Shown: positions 36,700 to 45,191, counted from the first letter of the stretch. The stretch is 64,000 nucleotides of DNA from Streptomyces buecherae (GCF_014295035.1 NZ_CP060404.1:3498501-3562500), one strand, 5' to 3'. The notes: generated from the letters alone by a model not told the origin. Translations and numbers: made by a program.

Positions 36700-37974
36700 A
36701 TGCCTGACAGCCAGCCGCAGCAGCCCCCGAGAAACGACGGCGCGGCATCCGACGCGACCGCGCTGCTGCTCAGCGGCGCCCGGCTTGCGGACGGGCGCAC
36801 CGTCGACGTACGGCTCAGCGGCGGTCGCGTCGACGCGGTGGGCACCGCGGGCAGCCTCGCCCCCGGAGCCCGCGTCGACCTCAGCGGCTACCTCCTGCTG
36901 CCCGCCCCCGCCGAACCCCACGCCCACTGTGACCTCGCCCTCACCGCCGACGCGGACGGCCCAGCCGCGTACGCCCCCGACGAGGTCCAGCGCCGCACCA
37001 CCGAGGCCGCGCTGCTGCAACTCGGCCATGGCGCGACCGCGCTGCGTACCCACGTGCGCGTCGGGGACGTGTCGGGGCTCGGCGCGCTGGAGGCGGTGCT
37101 GCTCGCCCGCAGGGCGCTGGGTGGGCTCATCGACGTCTCGGCGGTGGCCATGCCGCGCACGCTGACCGGGATCGCCGGGGCCGAGGGGCTCGCGATGCTG
37201 CGGGACGCGGTCAAGATGGGCGCCGGCGTCATCGGCGGCTGCCCCGACCTCGATCCCGACCCGACCGGCCACGTGGAGGCCGTCCTGGCGCTGGCCGCCG
37301 AGCACGGCTGCGCCGTCGACCTGCACCTGGACGGCGACGACCCGGCCCTGCTCGCCCGCTTCGCGGCGATGGCCGGCGGGCTGCGCCCCGGCGTCACGCT
37401 CGGCCCGTGCGGCGGCCTCACCCGGCTGCCGCGCCAGCTCGCCACGCGGGCGGCCGACCAGCTCGCCGCGGCCGGGATCACGGTGTGCGCGCTGCCGCAG
37501 GCCGAGTGCGGCGCGCTGGAGGAACGGCGCTCGCCGGTTTCGCCGTGCGCGCCGGTGCGGCTGCTGCGCGCCGCCGGCGTACGCGTCGCCGCGGGCAGCG
37601 GCGCCCTGCGCGACACGGCCAACCCGGTGGGGCGCGGCGACCCGCTGGAGGCCGGGTTCCTGCTCGCCTCGCGCGAGGGGCTGACCCCGGAGGAGGCGTA
37701 CGAGGCGGTCAGTGGCCAGGCGAGGGCGGCCATGGGGCTGCCGGAGGTGCGGGTGGAGGCGGGGTTCCCCGCGGAGTTGCTGGCCGTGCGCGGCGAGAGC
37801 GTGGCCGGCGCCCTCTCGCTCGCGTACAGCCGCCTGGTGGTGCACCGGGGCCGGGTGGTGGCGCGGACCAGCGCGGTGCGCGAGTACTGCGACTCGGCCG
37901 CCGTGGTCGCGCTCGACCTGCCCCGCCAGGCGCGTACGACGCAGGGCGACGGCCGCCAGCCACCCCGGAACTAG
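36700..37974 (+). CDS. amidohydrolase, cytosine deaminase-like
   Basis: The 424-residue product starts MPDSQPQQPPRNDGAASDAT at ATG 36700 with AGGAG upstream. The metal-binding EPHAHCDL (His74, His76) follows a beta-sandwich strand, and VDLHLDGDDP and SGALRDTANPVGRGDPLEAG occupy the places of the later catalytic histidine and aspartate in the CodA group. The canonical CodA motif near the end (GTDNVRD) is here GSGALRD, so the substrate may not be cytosine. It stands alone, convergent with a lipoprotein gene. Confidence 0.8.
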   Translation: MPDSQPQQPPRNDGAASDATALLLSGARLADGRTVDVRLSGGRVDAVGTAGSLAPGARVDLSGYLLLPAPAEPHAHCDLALTADADGPAAYAPDEVQRRTTEAALLQLGHGATALRTHVRVGDVSGLGALEAVLLARRALGGLIDVSAVAMPRTLTGIAGAEGLAMLRDAVKMGAGVIGGCPDLDPDPTGHVEAVLALAAEHGCAVDLHLDGDDPALLARFAAMAGGLRPGVTLGPCGGLTRLPRQLATRAADQLAAAGITVCALPQAECGALEERRSPVSPCAPVRLLRAAGVRVAAGSGALRDTANPVGRGDPLEAGFLLASREGLTPEEAYEAVSGQARAAMGLPEVRVEAGFPAELLAVRGESVAGALSLAYSRLVVHRGRVVARTSAVREYCDSAAVVALDLPRQARTTQGDGRQPPRN

Positions 37975-38029
37975 CCGCCGCGCGCCGCGCCCCGGGGCGG
38001 CGCCGGCGCGGAACGCGCTCGCTAAAACG

Positions 38030-38068
38030 CCGGCAGGGGCGCTCGCGCGTGGCGGGCGCCCCTGCCGG
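38030..38068 (-). terminator. bidirectional terminator
   Basis: A perfect 13-bp stem (38030-38042 and 38056-38068) lies between two convergent genes. On the minus transcript it is followed by CGTTTTAG, so it mainly ends the lipoprotein transcript, but it should work in both directions. Confidence 0.8.
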
Positions 38069-38095
38069 ACGGACTGATCTGACGGTTGGTCGCGG

Positions 38096-39253
38096 TTACT
38101 CGAGGCCCGCGAAGCTCTCGTCGAGGGAGCCGTCGCCGCCGAACGGGTCGTCGGTGGCGCCGGCCGCGTCGTCCTCGCCCAGGCCGCCGGTGAAGAGGGA
38201 GCCGAGGCCCATCATGAGCTGCTTGACGTCCACCTTGACGGCGTCGGACGGGGCGCTGACGTCGACGGGCTCGTCGAACGACAGGTTCATCGGCAGCTTT
38301 CCGTCACCCTGACCGGCCAGCTTCTTCTTGAGCTTGTTGTCGAATTCGGTCAGGTCCACCGTGGCGCCGCTGAGTTCGCTGCCCTTGACCGCGAAATCGA
38401 CCGTGACCTTGTTGTTGGGAACGTCCTTCAGGTCCTTCTCGGTCGGCAGTTCCTTCTCGCCACCGGGCAGTTCCTTCGCGATCGGCCGCAGCCCGTTCAC
38501 GATGGCCGTGGCCAACGGCCGCACCGGCACCGTGGCCAACACGTGGTCAGCCCCGTCCTTGCGGCCGGCCTCCTTGGTGGTGACCTGGCCCGCGAAGGCG
38601 TTCCGGATGGAGTTCAGCAGCTTCTTGCTGGTCTCCGGGCTCAGGGTGGGGTCCTCGGTGGGCGCGTCGGCGCCGCCCTCGGACTTCGCCATGTCCGTCA
38701 TGTCGCGCCGGAGGTTCTCGAGGTCGGCCGCCTCGATCTTGATCCACTTCCCGGTGAGAAGCGCCTCACCGGCCTCGAAGCCCTTGGGGAGCTGGCCCTT
38801 CAGCTCGTCCGCCGAGGGCATCGTCTCGCCGCTGAGCTTGGCGAACTGCTGCAGGTCCAGCCGGTAGTACGCGGTCTTGTCCACCAGCCGGTACTCGGCC
38901 ACGTCCCCGCCGGGGCCCGATATCTTGAGCTGGCTGCTCGTCATGTCCTTCTCCCCTGAGGATTCCAGGGGCTTATCGGACTTCGCGGAGAACGTCACCT
39001 TCATCTTGGACAGGAATTCGGCCACCTCGGGCGGCATCGGGTCGTCCGAGTCCTCGGCGAACAGCCGCATCTTCTCGGGCGTGGCGTCGAAGGACATCTG
39101 CACGGAGATCGCGTCCCGCTCACCGAGGTTGTCGGTGGCACGCGAAAGGCGCTGCCCGGCGGAGAGGTTTTCCTCGCTACCGCAGGCAGTGGAACCGGCT
39201 GCGAGCGCGACCGTGCAGCCGACAGCGACCAGGGACTTACGGATGGCGGTAAT
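38096..39253 (-). CDS. putative lipoprotein with an apparent ATT start codon
   Basis: ATG, GTG and TTG starts in this frame begin only at 39103, inside the mature protein. Reading upstream in frame gives a complete lipoprotein signal: ITAIRKSLVAVGCTVALAAG then STACGSEE, with lipobox STAC and Cys24. The first codon is ATT at 39253, with AGGAG six bases upstream, and no other start exists before it. The full product is then 385 residues, resembling the LppX/LolA-like lipoprotein group (TGKWIKIEAADLENLRRDMT, DHVLATVPVRPLATAIVNGL). Function is unknown. A single-base error near the start is the main alternative. Confidence 0.72.
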   Translation of the reverse strand: MTAIRKSLVAVGCTVALAAGSTACGSEENLSAGQRLSRATDNLGERDAISVQMSFDATPEKMRLFAEDSDDPMPPEVAEFLSKMKVTFSAKSDKPLESSGEKDMTSSQLKISGPGGDVAEYRLVDKTAYYRLDLQQFAKLSGETMPSADELKGQLPKGFEAGEALLTGKWIKIEAADLENLRRDMTDMAKSEGGADAPTEDPTLSPETSKKLLNSIRNAFAGQVTTKEAGRKDGADHVLATVPVRPLATAIVNGLRPIAKELPGGEKELPTEKDLKDVPNNKVTVDFAVKGSELSGATVDLTEFDNKLKKKLAGQGDGKLPMNLSFDEPVDVSAPSDAVKVDVKQLMMGLGSLFTGGLGEDDAAGATDDPFGGDGSLDESFAGLE

Positions 39254-39784
39254 GGCAAGCTCCTCTTGCGTGGCGGCACGAGCGAGGCTGCCCCTCCCCC
39301 GCGCTCCCCTTGGTGACCACGTGTGTTCTCGCGTGGATCATGACGTGTCCCGGCCGGCGAGCCGGTGCGTCCCCGCACCGCCGCGCCCCCACCGCGAGAC
39401 GACTGACGCACAGATGGTACGTACCCGGGAGGTCGTTGACTCCCGGATATCGGTCACCGTGCGCAACGCTCACCCCCCAACTTCGGCTCGGGCCGGTGCC
39501 GTACGCACCGTGCCGCGTGCCGTGTCGGAGTGCCGCGCCGTACGCGGTGCCGTACGCGGTGCCGTACGCGCACCGCGAGCCCGCGCGCCCCGCGGCGCCC
39601 ACACCATCGCGATACGCGGGCGCGTGGCGCCCGCGCGACCCCGCACCCGCCCAACCCTGCGTCCGTACCCCGCGACCGACGCGCCGCGGCGAACGGACAC
39701 ATCCACGACAACCGGTCAGGGACGGATAAGAGACGCGTGAGTGGCGCCGATGGTTGCACGCCGCTCCGGCGTACGGTCGAGGGC
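39254..39784. other. intergenic region upstream of lipoprotein and oxidoreductase genes
   Basis: About 530 bases between divergent genes. It holds a 12-bp tandem repeat (39537-39572). A 121-residue minus-strand frame here is low-complexity and overlaps the lipoprotein start, so I do not call it. No clear promoter was found. Confidence 0.35.
39537..39572. repeat. 12-bp tandem repeat, three units
   Basis: GCCGTACGCGGT is repeated at 39537, 39549 and 39561 (the last unit differs in its final two bases). It contains the palindrome CGTACG. It lies in the divergent spacer and may be a simple expansion. Confidence 0.75.
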
Positions 39785-40447
39785 ATGCGCATTGTCATCG
39801 CTGGTGGACACGGTCAGATCGCGCTCCGGCTTGAGCGGTTGCTCGCCGGGCGCGGGGACGAGGTCGCGGGGATCATCCGCAGGCCGGAGCAGGCGGGCGA
39901 CCTGCTGGCGGCGGGCGCGGAGCCCGTCGTGTGCGATCTGGAACACGCCTCGCTCGCCGAGGTGGCCCAGCATCTGGAGGGTGCGGACGCGGCGGTCTTC
40001 GCGGCGGGAGCCGGCCCTGGCAGCGGCGTGGACCGCAAGCAGACGGTGGACCACGCGGCAGCGGTCCTTTTCGCGGACGCGGCCGAGCGCGCCGGCGTAC
40101 GCCGCTTCATCGTGGTCTCCGCGATGGGCGCCGACCGGGAGCCGAGCGCGGACACCGACCCGGTCTTCGCGGCGTACCTACGCGCCAAGGGCGCGGCCGA
40201 CGCCGACGTACGCGCCCGCTCCGCGCTCGACTGGACCATCCTGCGCCCCGGCCGCCTCACCGACGACCCCGGCACCGACCTGGTCACCCTCGCCGAGTCC
40301 ACGGGCCGGGCGGAGGTCACCCGGCAGGACGTGGCCGCGGTCCTGGCCGCCCTCCTCGACGAGCCGGCCACCGCGGGCCGGACCCTGGAACTCATCGGCG
40401 GCACCACCCCGATCGCGGAAGCCGTGCGGGCGGCAGCCGCACGCTGA
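39785..40447 (+). CDS. NAD(P)-binding oxidoreductase (SDR a-type, YwnB-like)
   Basis: The 220-residue product begins MRIVIAGGHGQIALRLERLL with the Rossmann motif GGHGQI. It continues with VVCDLEHASLAEVAQHLEGA, VVSAMGADREP and DWTILRPGRLTDDPGTD, typical of the atypical short-chain NAD(P)-binding family. The reaction is unknown. ATG 39785 is chosen at the homology start; the frame is open far upstream. It is divergent from the lipoprotein gene and followed by a repeat-rich spacer. Confidence 0.83.
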   Translation: MRIVIAGGHGQIALRLERLLAGRGDEVAGIIRRPEQAGDLLAAGAEPVVCDLEHASLAEVAQHLEGADAAVFAAGAGPGSGVDRKQTVDHAAAVLFADAAERAGVRRFIVVSAMGADREPSADTDPVFAAYLRAKGAADADVRARSALDWTILRPGRLTDDPGTDLVTLAESTGRAEVTRQDVAAVLAALLDEPATAGRTLELIGGTTPIAEAVRAAAAR

Positions 40448-41203
40448 CCGAGAGGCCGGGCCGGGCTGGGGCCCGGCTGGACCCCCGCACGACGGTCCAG
40501 CCCGACCACGGCCCGGCCCTGGTCCAGCCCGGCCCGGCCCTGGTCCAGCCCGGTCCAGCCCTGGTCCCGTCCGGCCCGGCCCTGGTCCCTCCGGTCCGGA
40601 GGAAGACGTTCCAAGGCGTTATCGGACACGACCCGCACGGTGTGCCGCACGCCGCGACGCTGCCCGGGCCCGCGACGCCCGGGCAGCCTGCTGAGGCCCG
40701 CGGTGCTGCCTGGGCCGCTGGCGCGTACGAGTCTCCGCGATGCCGCTGGGCCTGATGGGACGCCTCAGGCACGCGGGGCGTGACAGAGCGGTCCCGCGAG
40801 GCGGATGTGACGCCTGAGCCGAACGCGACCCCGCACCTCCGGCGGAGCCGGCCACCCTCCACGCGCCGGCCCCGGCCACCACGAGGCCGGCGATGACGCG
40901 CGTGGCGCACCCCTAGCCTTGCCACCGTTGGCAAGCGACCCGAGCCCCCGCCGACGCCCCCACAGCGTTCCGCGACGGCTCCGCCCCTGATGGGACGCGG
41001 CACCCGGCATCAGGGCCGCCCGTGGTGAACCAAACGGCGTCCTTTTTCGACACAAGAAGAATCGATACGTCATGCGAAGCGCCCATTTACGCCCCTTTGG
41101 CGCGTTTATCTCCCACATGGACCGTATCCAGTTGGTAGCGTAATAAAGGCCCACCAGGGCCACTCCCACGCATATCGAAACGCCAATTCGAATGGGAGGG
41201 GAG
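40448..41203. other. non-coding spacer with repeats and falling GC
   Basis: About 750 bases without a supported gene. The left part holds a GC-rich tandem repeat (40496-40592). From about 41030 the base composition becomes clearly less GC-rich, with runs such as CGTCCTTTTTCGACACAAG, leading into the small secreted protein gene. Confidence 0.45.
40496..40592. repeat. degenerate 21-bp tandem repeat
   Basis: About four to five imperfect copies of a 21-base unit close to CTGGTCCAGCCCGGCCCGGC. It lies just after the oxidoreductase stop. It is neither spaced nor palindromic in the manner of a CRISPR array. Confidence 0.75.
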
Positions 41204-41599
41204 ATGCACGCTGTACACCCACTCGGAATATCCATAGCCTTGGCGGCCATTCTCGGCAGCACGGTGACGTTCGCTCCAGCGGCGAGCGCGACACCGGCGG
41301 GCTGCGGAGACCTCTCCAAGGGATCGCTCTGCATCAAGGGTGGAAAGGTCGGAAAAACCGGCTCCTTCACCTGGAGAGTCAGGTACGTGCGCCACCAGGG
41401 CGGCGAGATCAAGGTCAAGCTCGGATCGCAGCGCAAGAACTCTGATATCACCGCCTGGGAGCTTTGGTTCGGCACCAAGAAAACGAAGAACGGCGTCGCC
41501 GAATTACGCAAGAAACACGAGATCAACAAGGACGAGTGCATTCGCGGCGTGATGGAGTACAAGAACAAGGTGTACGTCACCAAGTGGCGCTGCCCCTGA
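41204..41599 (+). CDS. small secreted protein of unknown function
   Basis: The 131-residue product starts at ATG 41204, directly after GGGAGGGGAG. It has a classic signal peptide (PLGISIALAAILGSTVTFAP then AASA, likely cleaved after ASA). The mature part is basic and has four cysteines (GCGD, SLCIK, DECIRG, WRCP) that could form two disulfides. I do not recognise the family. The gene has noticeably lower GC3 and more AAA/AAG and ATC codons than its neighbours, suggesting recent acquisition. It is followed 87 bases later by a VanZ gene in the same direction. Confidence 0.78.
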   Translation: MHAVHPLGISIALAAILGSTVTFAPAASATPAGCGDLSKGSLCIKGGKVGKTGSFTWRVRYVRHQGGEIKVKLGSQRKNSDITAWELWFGTKKTKNGVAELRKKHEINKDECIRGVMEYKNKVYVTKWRCP

Positions 41600-41686
41600 C
41601 CCGCTCAACGGGCTGGGCACCTCCGAAACAGGAGCCCAGCCTCGACGCCCACCACACCAGGGCCCTATACCTACGAGGAAGTGCGC

Positions 41687-42256
41687 ATGTGGCAGGTCGT
41701 GCTGTACGTGAGCCCGGCAACCCTTGCCCTTTTCCTCACGGCAACCGTGGGACTGTGCCTCGCCGGCGCCCGGTGGCTCGCCCGCGACAGCGACCGGGCT
41801 TCCCGCGCGGCGCGCGCCCTCCTCCTGCTGTGGGCCGGCATCACCCTGGTGGCCACGGTGGCCCCCACTCAGCCGCTGGGCACCGGCGGCCACGCGATCG
41901 CCTGGATTCCCGGTGAGGGGATGTGGCAGCCCAGCGGCCACAGCGGCGCCGGCCTCTTCGCCGAAGAACGCGACATGATCGTGCGCCTCCAGATCGCCAA
42001 CGCCGCCATGTTCACCCCCCTGGCGGCGCTGCTGCTGTTTTCCTTCCCCTCACTCGGCACCACTTCCGCAGTGCTTTCCTGCCTGCTCGCCAGCGCCACC
42101 ATCGAGGCCACGCAGTTCCTCATGGCCGCGGGCCGCACCGTCGACATAGACGATCTCCTCTTCAACACCCTCGGCGGCGCCATCGGCGCCCTCATCGCCC
42201 GCTTCTCCCGCTATGCGGTGCGGGTTCACGCGCCGGCGGGGAGACATCGGGCTTGA
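41687..42256 (+). CDS. VanZ family membrane protein
   Basis: The 189-residue product starts at ATG 41687 with GAGGAA six bases upstream. It has about four hydrophobic helices and the VanZ signature near the end: SATIEATQFLMAAGRTVDID then DLLFNTLGGAIGALIAR. VanZ of Tn1546 gives low-level teicoplanin resistance; most chromosomal homologues are uncharacterised. It follows the small secreted protein and may be co-transcribed with it. Confidence 0.83.
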   Translation: MWQVVLYVSPATLALFLTATVGLCLAGARWLARDSDRASRAARALLLLWAGITLVATVAPTQPLGTGGHAIAWIPGEGMWQPSGHSGAGLFAEERDMIVRLQIANAAMFTPLAALLLFSFPSLGTTSAVLSCLLASATIEATQFLMAAGRTVDIDDLLFNTLGGAIGALIARFSRYAVRVHAPAGRHRA

Positions 42257-42743
42257 TGGGTGGGCTTTCGCTCGCCGAAGTCATCGGCCGGTCAATTCAT
42301 CTCGTCATTCGCCCGCCTGCTCACGACTACGAACCTGCCGGCTTCGAAATTCATATAGCGCCACTGCCGGCACCTCAACAACGCACTCCATTCAGCGGTC
42401 GCATCAGTGCCGCAGCGCTTCATCCGAAGCGGTCAAGGCACGAGAAGCAGGCCACCGAGAAGGGGGCTACAGACCATCACCACCGCGCGATCGCAGCGAG
42501 AAGCAACGGCGGGGTGCCGCACATCGACGCCGGTGATTGTCCGCTCTCCGCTCGCTTCCGGCGACGGGCGAACGGACACCGACCGCGCGAGCGCCAGACA
42601 CGGAACACGCACATACCCTGCCCCACCTGGACGTCACCGCGGGCTCACTATCGACGTCGCGTCCAGGCCCCGTCCATAAGCGCTGGTCGAGAACGTGCGG
42701 GCATCGGGGCAGCGAGGCACTACGCCCCACTCACCGCTCGCAA
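42257..42743. other. non-coding region between vanZ and tRNA-Tyr
   Basis: About 490 bases of mixed composition. Short overlapping frames occur on both strands but none has a ribosome site and conserved content. I see no integrase, repeat or second attachment-site copy here. Confidence 0.45.
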
Positions 42744-42786
42744 CAAAAACGGCCCCCAATCCGCGTTTCCGCAGATCAGGGGCCGT
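42744..42786 (-). terminator. tRNA-Tyr terminator
   Basis: On the minus transcript an 8-bp outer stem (ACGGCCCC/GGGGCCGT) and a 7-bp inner stem (one G-U pair) are closed by a GAAA tetraloop and followed by five U residues. It lies about 12 bases after tRNA-Tyr. A strong, complete intrinsic terminator. Confidence 0.9.
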
Positions 42787-42797
42787 CTCCCAGTGCG

Positions 42798-42879
42798 TGG
42801 CGGCGCCAGGATTCGAACCTGGGTAGGCTAAGCCGACGGATTTACAGTCCGCTCCCATTGGCCACTCGGGCACACCGCC
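42798..42879 (-). tRNA. tRNA-Tyr(GTA)
   Basis: An 82-nt class II tRNA with acceptor GGCGGTG/CGCCGCC, anticodon loop CTGTAAA (anticodon GTA), a long variable arm and T-arm GGTTCGAATCC. Discriminator A; CCA is not encoded. In S. coelicolor a tRNA-Tyr gene is the integration site of the element SLP1. Here the gene is intact and flanked directly by its terminator and yajQ. Confidence 0.96.
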
Positions 42880-43076
42880 TGGGATGTAGCCAAGAATTCC
42901 GCCCTTTGCTGAGATTGCTTGGGGCTCCCTGGCAACGACATAAACCATACCCGATGCCGGGGGGTGGTCCGCCACCGGGTTGATCGCCGCTGGAGCGTGG
43001 CCGAGGTAGCTAGGCTGGCAGCGCGGCCTGCTGGGCCGCTTCCCTGACGGATCTACGTACGAGGAGCCAACTCAAC

Positions 43077-43565
43077 ATGGCCGACTCCAGTTTCGACATC
43101 GTCTCGAAGGTCGAGCGGCAGGAGGTCGACAACGCGCTCAACCAGGCCGCCAAGGAGATCGCGCAGCGCTATGACTTCAAGGGCGTCGACGCGTCGATCG
43201 CCTGGTCGGGCGAGAAGATCGAGATGCGGGCCAACGCCGAGGAGCGGGTGAAGGCCGTTCTCGACATCTTCGAGACGAAGCTGGTCAAGCGTGGGATCTC
43301 GCTGAAGGCGCTGGACGCGGGCGAGCCGCAGGCGTCCGGCAAGGAGTACAAGATCTTCGCCTCGTTGCAGGAGGGGATCTCGCAGGACAACGCCAAGAAG
43401 GTCGCCAAGATCATCCGTGACGAGGGCCCGAAGGGCGTCAAGGCGCAGGTCCAGGGCGACGAGCTGCGGGTCTCCTCCAAGAGCCGCGACGACCTGCAGG
43501 CCGTGCAGGCGCTCCTCAAGGGCAAGGACCTCGACTTCGCGCTGCAGTTCGTGAACTACCGGTAA
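43077..43565 (+). CDS. YajQ family nucleotide-binding protein
   Basis: The 162-residue product starts [20 protein letters not shown] and has the YajQ (UPF0234) pattern: [33 protein letters not shown] and [10 protein letters not shown] at the C-terminus. Some family members bind cyclic di-GMP or other nucleotides and act with transcription factors. In streptomycetes the role is unproven. The gene is divergent from tRNA-Tyr. Confidence 0.93.
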   Translation: MADSSFDIVSKVERQEVDNALNQAAKEIAQRYDFKGVDASIAWSGEKIEMRANAEERVKAVLDIFETKLVKRGISLKALDAGEPQASGKEYKIFASLQEGISQDNAKKVAKIIRDEGPKGVKAQVQGDELRVSSKSRDDLQAVQALLKGKDLDFALQFVNYR

Positions 43566-43585
43566 CCGGCGTCTCTTCGTCGCCA

Positions 43586-43620
43586 GGCTGCCGCCGGTCG
43601 GAGGTCGACCCGCGGCAGCC
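43586..43620 (+). terminator. probable yajQ terminator
   Basis: A 9-bp perfect stem GGCTGCCGC/GCGGCAGCC (43586-43594, 43612-43620) with a 17-base loop lies about 20 bases after the yajQ stop. There is no U-run, as is frequent in streptomycetes. Confidence 0.55.
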
Positions 43621-43766
43621 CGGCGCCCCGGGCGCGGGCGGGGCGAGACCACGGTGGGCGTTCAGCGCCCGGGACCGGTCGCCGCGCCCGCTCCGTGGGC
43701 GGGTGATGACCGCGCCCCGCGCCCACCGGCTCCCGCGCCTCCCGCCGGCCCCCCGTCTCCCTCCAC

Positions 43767-43797
43767 CCCCGGCCCCGGCCCCGGCCCCGGCCCCGGC
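43767..43797. repeat. CCCCGG hexamer tandem repeat
   Basis: Five consecutive CCCCGG-type hexamers just upstream of the HNH nuclease gene. A simple GC repeat, possibly length-variable between strains. Confidence 0.8.
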
Positions 43798-43829
43798 TGA
43801 TTGTCAGTGCCGTCGCTTACCGTGCGTGC

Positions 43830-45191
43830 ATGGCCTTGCGAGACATCACACGCGTGGAGGTGCTCCGCGCCATCGAGGAGTGCGACCGGCTCGGTCGGGA
43901 CGCCTTCCTGCGTGCGTACGGGTTCGGGGAGGCGCGTCGGCTGCGGCTTTCGTACGAGGGGAAGCTGTACGACTCCAAGGCGATCGTCGGCGCCGCGCAC
44001 GGGCATCTGCCGGGGCGGTCGGCCCTGGCGGCGGAGGAGTTCTCCGGCGGGGTGGCGACCGTGGGCTCGCTGCTGCGGCAGCTCGGGTTCGCGGTGGTCG
44101 ACACGGGGGCCGGGCAGGACGACGGGGAGCGGGGGCCTGGCCTGGAGTACAGCGCGTTCGAGGCGGCCATAGCCGATCTGCGGATGCGGTCGACCCGCCA
44201 GGGCCCAGCGCTCTACCAGCCGATCCTGCTGCTGTGGGCCGTCGGGCGGGCCCGGCGTGGCGACTCGCGTCTCGATACGTGGAGCACGACCGAGCGCGAG
44301 GTGGGGCGGCTGCTCTCGCAGCACGGCGCGCGGGGTGAGCGACCGCGCCCCGACTATCCCGCCGCCGCCCTGCATCGCGCCGGCCTGTGGGACATGCACG
44401 ACCACCGCGGCCCGGTGCCGAGCGCGCACGGCGACAACAACATCGCGCGGTGGTTCGCGACCCACCAGCCGCGTACGGGCCTGTCGCTTCCCGTGTACGA
44501 GCGGATGCGGGATTCCGCATCGGACCGCGCCCGCGCCGTCGGCACGTTGCTCACCTACTTCGACGGCGTGGACCCGCAAGCCGTTCGCGCGCTGCTCATC
44601 GATGTCGGGCTCGACGAGGAGGCCACGCACGCGCCCGCCGGCGCGGACGGCGAGGTTCCGCACGCCGCGCGGGTCGCGGCGCAGTACGACCGGCTGTGCC
44701 GGTCGGTCGAGCGCGACGAGGCGACGCGACACGGCCGGCGCGTTCCGCGACAGAGCCAGCGGCCACTGCGCTCCGCCCCGGCCCGGGAGGCCGTCCTGCT
44801 GCGCTGCGGAGGGCGTTGCGAGAACCCGCGTTGTCCCGGTCAGCCGGACGATCGGACGGACGCTGGCCAGCCGATACTTGAGGTCGATCACGTCGTGGAG
44901 ATCACCGCGGACGGGCGCGACCACCCCTCGCAGATGGTCGCGCTGTGCCCGAACTGCCATGCAGTGAAGACCCGGGGCAGCACGCGGGAGGCGTTCCGCG
45001 CCGAGTTGCTCGAGGTCGCCGCGCGGCTGCACCAGGCGATACGGCCCCAGCCCGGGCCTGGGACGCGGGCTGAGACCGTGCCCACACCCACACCCGCGTC
45101 CACTCCCGCGTCTACGCCTACGTCAGCGTCCACGCCCGCGTTCCCGTCAGTGACCGCGTCTGAGCGAGGTGGCCCGGCACCCGGCGCGTAG
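43830..45191 (+). CDS. HNH endonuclease with apparent ScoMcrA-like head and DNA sulfur-binding domains
   Basis: The 453-residue product shows three parts. Residues 1-92 (VLRAIEECDRLGRDAFLRAY, GKLYDSKAIVGAAHG) resemble the N-terminal head domain of ScoMcrA-type enzymes. Residues about 125-235 (LYQPILLLWAVGRARRG, EREVGRLLSQHG, RPDYPAAALHRAGLWDMHD) resemble the sulfur-binding domain of phosphorothioate-dependent restriction enzymes. Residues 320-395 are a zinc HNH nuclease: CGGRCENPRC, EVDHVVEI (His354), CPNCH (Asn375, His377). No SRA domain is apparent. A type IV restriction role is inferred from these resemblances. The C-terminus is a Thr/Pro-rich tail. It stands alone between yajQ and a convergent yccF. 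Confidence 0.78.
   Translation: MALRDITRVEVLRAIEECDRLGRDAFLRAYGFGEARRLRLSYEGKLYDSKAIVGAAHGHLPGRSALAAEEFSGGVATVGSLLRQLGFAVVDTGAGQDDGERGPGLEYSAFEAAIADLRMRSTRQGPALYQPILLLWAVGRARRGDSRLDTWSTTEREVGRLLSQHGARGERPRPDYPAAALHRAGLWDMHDHRGPVPSAHGDNNIARWFATHQPRTGLSLPVYERMRDSASDRARAVGTLLTYFDGVDPQAVRALLIDVGLDEEATHAPAGADGEVPHAARVAAQYDRLCRSVERDEATRHGRRVPRQSQRPLRSAPAREAVLLRCGGRCENPRCPGQPDDRTDAGQPILEVDHVVEITADGRDHPSQMVALCPNCHAVKTRGSTREAFRAELLEVAARLHQAIRPQPGPGTRAETVPTPTPASTPASTPTSASTPAFPSVTASERGGPAPGA

Noticed and set aside
39237..39602. 121-codon minus-strand frame rich in AYGT repeats
   Set aside because: Derived from the 12-bp tandem repeat, no ribosome site, and overlaps the signal peptide of the ATT-start lipoprotein.
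40496..40592. Repeated 21-base units that might suggest a CRISPR array
   Set aside because: Units are directly adjacent with no spacers, are degenerate and purely GC-rich, and no cas genes are present.
42213..42831. Several open frames between vanZ and tRNA-Tyr, some reading through the tRNA
   Set aside because: They run into structural RNA sequence, overlap each other and lack ribosome sites; a common source of false annotations.
42798..42879. Integrated element at tRNA-Tyr
   Set aside because: No integrase, no second copy of the tRNA 3' end and no plasmid-type genes in the flanks.
43662..45032. 456-codon minus-strand frame opposite the HNH nuclease gene
   Set aside because: Arg/Pro/Gly-rich composition typical of antisense frames; the plus-strand gene has clear domains.
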